A stretch of 13,769 nucleotides of DNA from JAJDOJ01 sp034722015 (GTDB lineage Bacteria; Pseudomonadota; Gammaproteobacteria; JAJDOJ01): NCBI GenBank assembly GCA_034722015.1, contig JAYENI010000074.1, forward strand, positions 1 through 13,769, written 5' to 3'. Every line of letters begins with the position of its first letter. The first letter of the stretch is position 1. Of this stretch, positions 7,283 to 12,489 are shown piece after piece. Below the pieces are notes generated by a model that did not search any database, was not told where the DNA came from, and saw nothing but the letters and a program-made list of their open reading frames with translations. The position numbers and the translations under genes were made by a program.

Positions 7283-7307
7283 TTACTACCTTCCGGGGGA
7301 AACCGAG

Positions 7308-9899
7308 ATGCGAATGGACAAACTGACGAGCAAATTCCAGATGGCGCTGCAGGATGCGCAGTCACTGGCGGTGGGCCGTGACAATCAGTTCATCGAGCCG
7401 TTGCACCTGATGATCGCGCTACTGGATCAGCAAGGCGGCTCTGTGCGTCACCTGCTGACCCAGGCGGACGTCAACGTCAACATACTGAGATCAGGGCTCG
7501 GTGAGGCGCTGGACCGCTTGCCCCAGGTGCAGGGCACGCCGGGCGAGGTGCACCTGTCCAACGATCTGGGCAATCTCCTCAACGTCACCGACAAGCTGGC
7601 GCAGCAGCGGGGTGACCAGTTCATCTCCTCGGAACTGTTCGTGCTGGCGGCCGTCGAGGACAAGGGTCAGTTGGGCAACCTGCTGCGCCAGGCCGGGGCG
7701 AGCAAGGGTGCAATCGACAAGGCGATCGAGTCGGTGCGCGGTGGCGAGGCGGTCAATGACCCCAACGCCGAGGAGCAGAGACAGGCCCTGGAGAAATACA
7801 CCGTCGATCTGACCGAGCGCGCCGAGCAGGGCAAGCTGGATCCGGTCATCGGCCGGGACGACGAGATCCGCCGTTCCATCCAGGTGCTGGGGCGAAGGAC
7901 AAAGAACAACCCGGTCCTCATCGGAGAGCCCGGCGTCGGCAAGACGGCCATCGTCGAGGGCCTGGCACAACGCATTATCAAGGGCGAGGTGCCGGAAGGC
8001 CTCAAGGGCAAGCGTGTCCTGTCCCTGGACATGGGCGCGCTGATCGCGGGGGCCAAGTTCCGCGGCGAATTCGAGGAGCGTCTCAAGGCGGTACTCAACG
8101 ATCTCGCCAAGCAGGAAGGGCAGATCATCCTGTTTATCGACGAGATCCATACCATGGTCGGTGCCGGCAAGGCCGAGGGCGCCATGGACGCGGGCAACAT
8201 GCTCAAACCGGCCCTGGCGCGAGGTGAGTTGCACTGCGTCGGCGCCACGACCCTGGACGAATACCGGCAGAACATCGAGAAGGACGCCGCGCTGGAGCGG
8301 CGATTCCAGAAGGTGCTGGTGGAAGAGCCCTCGGTAGAGGACACCATCGCCATCCTGAGGGGGCTCAAGGAGCGCTACGAGGTGCATCATGGCGTCGAGA
8401 TCACCGACCCCGCGATTGTTTCGGCGGCCACCCTGTCGCACCGCTATATCACCGACCGGCAGTTGCCGGACAAGGCCATCGACCTGGTCGACGAGGCGGC
8501 CTCGCGCATCCGCATGGAGATCGACTCCAAGCCCGAGTCCATGGACAAGCTCGACCGCCGCCTGATTCAGCTGAAGATCGAACGCGAGGCCATGAAAAAG
8601 GATACCGATGAGGCCTCGAAGCGGCGTCTGGAGGCGCTCGACGAAGAGATCGCCCGGCTCGAGAAGGAATACTCCGACCTCGAGGAGATCTGGAAGGCGG
8701 AAAAGTCGGCCCTGCAGGGCACGACACACATCAAGGAAGAGCTGGAGCGGGCTCGACTGGAACTGGAGACGGCGCACCGTGCCGGGGACCTCGCGCGTAT
8801 GTCGGAAATCCAGTACGGGCGCATTCCCGAACTGGAGCGGCAACTCGCGACGGTCTCCGAGGCCGAGCAGCATGAAGCCACGCTGGTGCGCAACAAGGTG
8901 ACGGACGAGGAAATCGCCGAGGTGGTCTCGCACTGGACCGGGATCCCGGTCTCCAAGATGCTGGAGGGCGAACGCGAAAAACTGCTGCGCATGGAAGATG
9001 CCATCAAGACGCGTGTGGTCGGGCAGGACGAGGCGGTCTCTGCGGTGTCCAATGCCATTCGGCGCTCACGGGCCGGCCTCGCCGACCCCAATCGGCCAAA
9101 CGGTTCGTTCCTCTTCCTCGGACCCACCGGTGTCGGCAAGACGGAGCTGACCAAGGCGCTGGCGGCATTTCTGTTCGACACCGAGGAGGCCATGATCCGG
9201 ATCGACATGTCTGAATTCATGGAGAAGCACTCGGTTGCGCGACTCATCGGGGCGCCTCCCGGGTACGTCGGGTACGAGGAGGGGGGCTACCTGACCGAGG
9301 CGGTGCGCCGCAAACCTTACTCCGTGATCCTACTGGACGAGGTCGAGAAGGCCCATCCCGACGTGTTCAACGTCCTCCTGCAGGTGCTCGATGACGGGCG
9401 CCTCACGGACGGGCACGGTCGGACCGTCGATTTTCGTAACACGGTCATCGTAATGACGTCCAATCTGGGCTCACAGGTCATTCAGGAGATGGCCGGTGAG
9501 GAACACTACGACGAGATGAAGTCCGCCGTGATGGAGATCGTCGGCCAGCATTTCAGGCCGGAATTCATCAATCGAGTCGACGAGGCGGTCGTGTTTCACT
9601 CCCTGGGGCGGGAGCAGATCCGCGCGATCACGGGGATACAGATCGGGTATCTCGGCAAGAGACTGGCCGAACGGGACATTCAGCTGGAGGTAACGGACAC
9701 GGCGCTCGATCTGCTGGGCGAGGCGGGATTCGACCCCGTATACGGCGCGCGGCCCCTGAGGCGCGCGATCCAGCAGCAGCTGGAAAATCCGCTGGCCCAG
9801 GACATCCTCGCAGGGAAATACGGACCGGGAGACACCGTTCGGGTCAACGCCGAAGGTGGCAGGCTCGCATTCGTCGGGGCGGCGCAGGCCGCGGCCTGA
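7308..9899 (+). CDS. clpB: ATP-dependent disaggregase ClpB (Hsp100)
   Basis: A hexameric AAA+ chaperone that works with DnaK/DnaJ/GrpE in the cytoplasm to pull polypeptides out of aggregates after heat stress. The product is 863 aa (E. coli 857). In order: Clp N domain (about 1-145); NBD1 with Walker A GEPGVGKT at 206-213 and Walker B LFIDE ending at E279; the coiled-coil M domain (about 410-530); and NBD2 with Walker A GPTGVGKT at 605-612 and Walker B LLDE ending at E678. K212, E279, K611 and E678 fall at the same numbers as in E. coli. The conserved end NPLAQDILAGKYGPG is present. The ATG at 7308 (MRMDKLTSKFQ) follows GGGGGA with seven bases between; an ATG two codons later is also possible. 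Val149, the internal GTG start of the short isoform in E. coli, is encoded here by GTC. The gene is bracketed by inverted copies of a 157-bp repeat. Confidence 0.98.
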   Translation: MRMDKLTSKFQMALQDAQSLAVGRDNQFIEPLHLMIALLDQQGGSVRHLLTQADVNVNILRSGLGEALDRLPQVQGTPGEVHLSNDLGNLLNVTDKLAQQRGDQFISSELFVLAAVEDKGQLGNLLRQAGASKGAIDKAIESVRGGEAVNDPNAEEQRQALEKYTVDLTERAEQGKLDPVIGRDDEIRRSIQVLGRRTKNNPVLIGEPGVGKTAIVEGLAQRIIKGEVPEGLKGKRVLSLDMGALIAGAKFRGEFEERLKAVLNDLAKQEGQIILFIDEIHTMVGAGKAEGAMDAGNMLKPALARGELHCVGATTLDEYRQNIEKDAALERRFQKVLVEEPSVEDTIAILRGLKERYEVHHGVEITDPAIVSAATLSHRYITDRQLPDKAIDLVDEAASRIRMEIDSKPESMDKLDRRLIQLKIEREAMKKDTDEASKRRLEALDEEIARLEKEYSDLEEIWKAEKSALQGTTHIKEELERARLELETAHRAGDLARMSEIQYGRIPELERQLATVSEAEQHEATLVRNKVTDEEIAEVVSHWTGIPVSKMLEGEREKLLRMEDAIKTRVVGQDEAVSAVSNAIRRSRAGLADPNRPNGSFLFLGPTGVGKTELTKALAAFLFDTEEAMIRIDMSEFMEKHSVARLIGAPPGYVGYEEGGYLTEAVRRKPYSVILLDEVEKAHPDVFNVLLQVLDDGRLTDGHGRTVDFRNTVIVMTSNLGSQVIQEMAGEEHYDEMKSAVMEIVGQHFRPEFINRVDEAVVFHSLGREQIRAITGIQIGYLGKRLAERDIQLEVTDTALDLLGEAGFDPVYGARPLRRAIQQQLENPLAQDILAGKYGPGDTVRVNAEGGRLAFVGAAQAAA

Positions 9900-9904
9900 G
9901 TTTA

Positions 9905-10061
9905 GGCGATTTCTGTCAAATGACATACCATCTTGCTTGTCTTTTCATCCGTCCTCTGTGTTGCGACAACCGTTGCATAGCTCGACTATGCGCCTGTTGT
10001 CGCGCCTTGATGACGAACGCAAATCCGGCGCAATCTGGTATGTCATTTTCCGGCAATCGCC
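9905..10061 (-). repeat. MITE-like 157-bp palindromic element, copy B (downstream of clpB)
   Basis: The reverse-oriented partner of the element at 7126-7282, beginning six bases after the clpB stop. It is the better-preserved palindrome: the outer 32 bases of each arm match at 26 of 32 positions, including an uninterrupted 13-base stretch with AATGACATACCA facing TGGTATGTCATT. The central hairpin at 9963-10003 has GCGACAAC pairing with GTTGTCGC, then CATAG/CTATG around a short loop. TA lies on both sides of the element (gttTA before, TAacac after), consistent with a two-base target duplication or with a TTA...TAA extension of the terminal repeat. It sits directly against the hairpin at 10064-10091, so the insertion appears to have separated clpB from its likely terminator. 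Confidence 0.87.
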
Positions 10062-10063
10062 TA

Positions 10064-10091
10064 ACACCGCCGGAGTCTCCTCCGGCGGTGT
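10064..10091. terminator. Strong 12-bp hairpin between convergent clpB and the 10165-10755 gene
   Basis: ACACCGCCGGAG pairs perfectly with CTCCGGCGGTGT around a TCTC loop. It lies between the converging genes and is probably a bidirectional transcription stop. No T-run follows on either strand, so it is not a canonical intrinsic terminator; it could instead protect 3' ends or work with Rho. Confidence 0.55.
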
Positions 10092-10164
10092 GACGGGATC
10101 AACCTTCGGTGTTCAGTTTCGAGACAGACCATTCGTGCCGAGGACCCTGCCCGTCTGGCCGCGA

Positions 10165-10755
10165 TTAATCCGGCCCGTATGACTGGTAGGGGGATGACTG
10201 CTGATAGCCGCCCACTCCGGACCCCTGCTGCGGCATGTAGGGCTGGGTCTCACCCGGGTAAGGTTGTCCTGCCGGCGGATATGGCTCGGAGCCCTGGGGG
10301 GACCACGTCTGTCCCGCAGGGTTGTAAGGCTGTGCCGACTGGGGGTACGGGGGCACCGCCGGCTGGCTCGATTCCAGTTGGTGGATCCGCTCCTCCAGTT
10401 CCTTTATGCGCGCAGCGGACGGATCTTCCGCCGGTGCGGCGGCGCCATATCCCTGCTGATACCCACCCGCCGGCGGGGCACCGTATCCTTGCTGGTAGCC
10501 TCCTGCGGGCGGAGCGCCGTATCCGTAGGCCGGTGGTGCCCCGTACCCCGGGGCCCAGTAACCGGGCGAACCGTAGGGAGCACCGTATCCCGATCCGTAG
10601 TAGTCATCATCGCGGTTTCCCCCGCCGAACCAGCGTGAGGGATTCATCATGTTCATCGGACCGAAGCTGGCGGCACCGACCGTTTCGACCAAACTGTTCC
10701 CGCCGGAACCCGCGCCTACCAACACGATGAGTGAAAATGCCGCTGATCTCTTCAC
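10165..10755 (-). CDS. Putative exported Tyr/Gly/Pro/Gln-rich low-complexity protein
   Basis: Function not recognised with certainty. From the GTG at 10755 the product is 196 aa. A short basic start (MKRSAAF) and a hydrophobic stretch (LIVLVGAG) followed by small residues near 26-29 (VGAAS) suggest a signal peptide. Next comes FGPMNMMNPSRWFGGG, then a long segment dominated by Gly, Tyr, Pro and Ala, with two tandem 12-residue copies of a GYGAPPAGGYQQ-type unit. A short charged helix (ARIKELEERIHQLES) could form a coiled coil, and a second Pro/Gln/Tyr-rich tail (PYPQSAQPYNPAGQ and similar) ends the protein. The MNPSxWFGG start plus Gly/Tyr-rich repeats recalls proteins annotated as sulfur-globule or extracellular matrix proteins in sulfur-oxidising gammaproteobacteria; that is inference. 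It converges on clpB. Restricted to this ORF, the periodic Tyr/Gly codons read only on the minus strand, which with the ribosome site supports a real gene. Confidence 0.72.
   Translation of the reverse strand: MKRSAAFSLIVLVGAGSGGNSLVETVGAASFGPMNMMNPSRWFGGGNRDDDYYGSGYGAPYGSPGYWAPGYGAPPAYGYGAPPAGGYQQGYGAPPAGGYQQGYGAAAPAEDPSAARIKELEERIHQLESSQPAVPPYPQSAQPYNPAGQTWSPQGSEPYPPAGQPYPGETQPYMPQQGSGVGGYQQSSPYQSYGPD
10445..10516 (-). repeat. Two tandem 36-bp repeats within the low-complexity protein gene
   Basis: Units 10445-10480 and 10481-10516 each encode a 12-residue APPAGGYQQGYG-type unit. They differ mostly at third codon positions, and a shorter related block follows at about 10517-10540. The synonymous divergence indicates an old duplication under protein-level selection rather than recent slippage. 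Confidence 0.75.
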
Positions 10756-10759
10756 TGTT

Positions 10760-10770
10760 CCCTCTCCTCT
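10760..10770 (-). promoter_or_regulatory. Shine-Dalgarno deciding the GTG start at 10755
   Basis: On the minus strand AGAGGAGAGGG ends four bases before the GTG at 10755. This is the strongest ribosome site in the neighbourhood and argues against the in-frame ATG at 10779, which would place this purine tract inside the coding region and put extra acidic residues before the signal peptide. Confidence 0.65.
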
Positions 10771-10923
10771 ATCGCCCATGTGAAAGCCACTCGGGCCGAG
10801 CGGCTCGTCCGCCCTGATCGAAATTCGGGGTACCTCTGCGCGCAGGAGCGACGCTCAATCCCGCGTCGTATTCTACCGGCATCGTCCCAGTGTTCATTCT
10901 AGGACATCTACGGAAACGTGGCG

Positions 10924-10946
10924 GCACCGTGCCGAAAGCACGGTGC
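10924..10946. other. Perfect 9-bp hairpin with CGAAA loop
   Basis: GCACCGTGC and GCACGGTGC pair perfectly around CGAAA. It lies in the noncoding stretch between two minus-strand genes, about 170 bases upstream of the low-complexity protein start. No T-run follows on either strand. It may be a transcript end, a protein site or part of a small RNA. Confidence 0.4.
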
Positions 10947-11026
10947 AAACGGATCGTGAGACGGGGTTGGCAATACCGGCCACGGTTTCGCGTTTTTTTC
11001 TCGGAAGCCTAGTGAGACGAGTCACA

Positions 11027-11045
11027 CGGACCGGATTCCGGTCCG
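11027..11045. terminator. Hairpin 3' of the small membrane protein gene
   Basis: CGGACCGG and CCGGTCCG pair perfectly around ATT. It begins about 33 bases beyond the stop of the minus-strand membrane protein gene, where a terminator is expected, but no T-run follows on the minus strand. Confidence 0.4.
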
Positions 11046-11077
11046 CGATCATCCGATTGCGATTGAGCGGTGCCCTG

Positions 11078-11353
11078 CTACTTCGCGGAAACCCCGGGGC
11101 CGTCGATTTCCGATGCGTCGCAGGTGTTCAGCTTCAGGAACCAGAAACCGACGCCGATATACGTCAGGGTCGAGAAGAACAGGATCGGCAGGTTGATCGC
11201 AGGGTTCTGGTTGACCCAGGAAATGATGCCCCCGCTGTCCAGCAGGAAGAGCACGACGACGGCGATGGACATCGCGAGCCAGATAGACAGGGATACACAT
11301 CGGAAAGCGATGTTTTTGTCACACTGGCGTTTGATACAGGCGTACATTTTCAT
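11078..11353 (-). CDS. Small two-helix membrane protein, function unknown
   Basis: Not recognised. From the ATG at 11353 the product is 91 aa. A short cytoplasmic-looking N-terminus with two cysteines (MKMYACIKRQCDKN) is followed by one hydrophobic segment (about SLSIWLAMSIAVVVLFLL), a loop with DSGG and NQNPAIN, and a second hydrophobic segment (about PILFFSTLTYIGVGFWFL), then a short polar tail. The start was chosen because AGGAGA at 11362-11367 lies eight bases before it; a longer in-frame start at 11407 has no such site. Positive charges at the N-terminus and negative charges at the C-terminus suggest both ends are cytoplasmic by the positive-inside rule, though this is weak. It is alone on its strand, with 247 bases to the divergent gene at 11655 upstream and a hairpin just downstream. 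A conserved-family search would settle whether it is a known DUF. Confidence 0.65.
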   Translation of the reverse strand: MKMYACIKRQCDKNIAFRCVSLSIWLAMSIAVVVLFLLDSGGIISWVNQNPAINLPILFFSTLTYIGVGFWFLKLNTCDASEIDGPGVSAK

Positions 11354-11585
11354 TCGTAAATTCTCCTGGATCGGGAAATCGAAAACCGATTGCCTGTCGA
11401 TCCTCACTGTTTTGGGAACGGGTGATCAACCTCTTCCCGCGCTACGTTCCAGCGAGCCGGAATCTCGTCCATGGCTGGCGAATGAGTCGTTATGGGACAG
11501 TCAATTTTTACGGGGCTTGACCTACTTTCAGGGCGCGGGCCCGGACAACACCTTGCCCCCTTTGGAACCCGGGTGAGCCCTCTTT

Positions 11586-11614
11586 CTGTGAACCTACACT
11601 ACCTTCGCTACAAT
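11586..11614 (+). promoter_or_regulatory. Weak candidate sigma-70 promoter for the 11655 gene
   Basis: TACAAT at 11609-11614 is one mismatch from the -10 consensus. The paired -35 region (CTGTGA at 11586-11591, 17-base spacing) is poor. Transcription would begin about 35 bases before the start codon. Listed at low confidence because only the -10 is good. Confidence 0.3.
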
Positions 11615-11654
11615 CACAAGGGTACGAATTGGCCGTGGGAGGCCCGACACGCGC

Positions 11655-12362
11655 ATGCACGAATCCGATGGAAAAGCTTCCGGGACCGCACTCGAATCGG
11701 TGCCGGACAGTAGGCGGTTCGGCTGGCTACAGGTGGTGGTGTTCGTCAGCGTCGCGGTCATCATCTCGGTCGGGATCACCCTCTGGGTGCTCCGCTCAGG
11801 GGTGTTCCAGTCCGAGTTTCGCCCGGTAGCGCTGAATGCAATCGAGCAGCAGACGCTGGCGGAGAAACTGGATCGCCTGCAGGACGCGACCGAGCGTCGA
11901 AAAGCCGGGGTTTTACCTGCGGACACGGGTGCGCCGCTGAAACCGGAACCCTACGCCGAGGCAGGGGCGCTGCGGCAGGTCACATTCAGTGAGCGCGAAC
12001 TGAACGCCATGCTGGCGCGAAACACGGACCTGTCCCGGCGGGTGGCGATCGATCTATCCGACGACCTGATCAGCGCCAGGATTCTTCTGCCGATGGAGGA
12101 GGACTTCCCTGTTCTCGGTGGAAAGACGCTGCGGGTACGTGCCGGGGCGGAATTTGCCTATTCCGACGATCGGGCGGTCGTAAAGCTTCGCGGGGTCTCG
12201 GTCATGGGGGTGCCTCTACCCAATGCCTGGCTCGGAGGCCTGAAGCATATTGATCTGGTCCGGGAGTTCGGGACCGACCCGGGATTCTGGAAATCTTTTT
12301 CGGACGGGATCGAGGATGTCAGGGTCGGCGAGGGGTCCCTGATGGTGAGGTTGAAGGAGTGA
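11655..12362 (+). CDS. Uncharacterised single-pass membrane-anchored protein
   Basis: Function not recognised. The product is 235 aa. About 24 polar residues are followed by one transmembrane helix (about 25-47, LQVVVFVSVAVIISVGITLW) and an extracytoplasmic domain. A helical, charged region (about 60-85, EQQTLAEKLDRLQDATERRK) may form a coiled coil. The folded part then has FSERELNAMLARNTDLSRRV, ISARILLPMEEDFPVLGGK and GVSVMGVPLPNAWLGGLKHI, which look like conserved blocks. The pattern FSERELNAML plus alternating beta strands resembles lipid-binding periplasmic domains of the DUF2993/LmeA sort, but that is a loose impression. No signal-peptidase or lipobox site is seen. GGGAGG at 11637-11642 lies 12 bases before the ATG, slightly long. 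It is followed after 127 bases by a membrane sensor gene on the same strand. Confidence 0.8.
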   Translation: MHESDGKASGTALESVPDSRRFGWLQVVVFVSVAVIISVGITLWVLRSGVFQSEFRPVALNAIEQQTLAEKLDRLQDATERRKAGVLPADTGAPLKPEPYAEAGALRQVTFSERELNAMLARNTDLSRRVAIDLSDDLISARILLPMEEDFPVLGGKTLRVRAGAEFAYSDDRAVVKLRGVSVMGVPLPNAWLGGLKHIDLVREFGTDPGFWKSFSDGIEDVRVGEGSLMVRLKE

Positions 12363-12444
12363 CACGCCGCCAGACAGAAAGTGCCGCGCCTCGGGCAGCG
12401 TGGAGCAGCGCGAAGGCACGTCTTGCCTCGGGCTCACCTCGCGT

Positions 12445-12475
12445 TGGTTCGACATGCGCGAGATATTTCGAACCA
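12445..12475 (+). promoter_or_regulatory. 8-bp inverted repeat upstream of the sensor gene
   Basis: TGGTTCGA at 12445-12452 and TCGAACCA at 12468-12475 are perfect inverted repeats separated by 15 bases, ending 14 bases before the start codon at 12490. It could be an operator for a dimeric regulator or a leader hairpin that affects the ribosome site GGGAG at 12480-12484. Confidence 0.35.
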
Positions 12476-12489
12476 TACCGGGAGTCGAG

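Larger units (their letters stand above)
10756..11077. other. Intergenic stretch without a supported gene
   Basis: About 320 bases between two minus-strand genes. No reading frame with a ribosome site and plausible product was found. It holds two perfect short hairpins (listed separately), a T-run on the plus strand at 10993-10999 not preceded by an obvious stem, and two minus-strand TAGAAT hexamers (10870-10875 and 10896-10901) that could act as -10 elements for the downstream low-complexity protein gene but lack a good -35. Confidence 0.6.

Noticed and set aside
7491..8933. A 480-residue open frame on the minus strand inside clpB
   Set aside because: It lies wholly antisense to a full-length, highly conserved ClpB. 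Long antisense frames are expected in GC-rich genes, and the translation is Leu/Gly/Val/Asp-rich without a recognisable domain.
7126..10061. Composite transposon carrying clpB
   Set aside because: The flanking repeats have no transposase, and pgeF-clpB order is the ancestral gammaproteobacterial arrangement, so clpB was not brought in by them.
9856..10182. 108-residue plus-strand frame across the end of clpB and repeat copy B
   Set aside because: It overlaps the clpB end in another frame, crosses the repeat and the terminator-like hairpin, and has no ribosome site.
10992..10999. T-run as an intrinsic terminator on the plus strand
   Set aside because: No stable stem immediately precedes it and no plus-strand gene ends nearby.
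11070..11576. 168-residue plus-strand frame (and another at 10943-11359) opposite the small membrane protein
   Set aside because: Neither has a ribosome site or coherent domain, whereas the minus-strand frame has two hydrophobic helices and a good Shine-Dalgarno.
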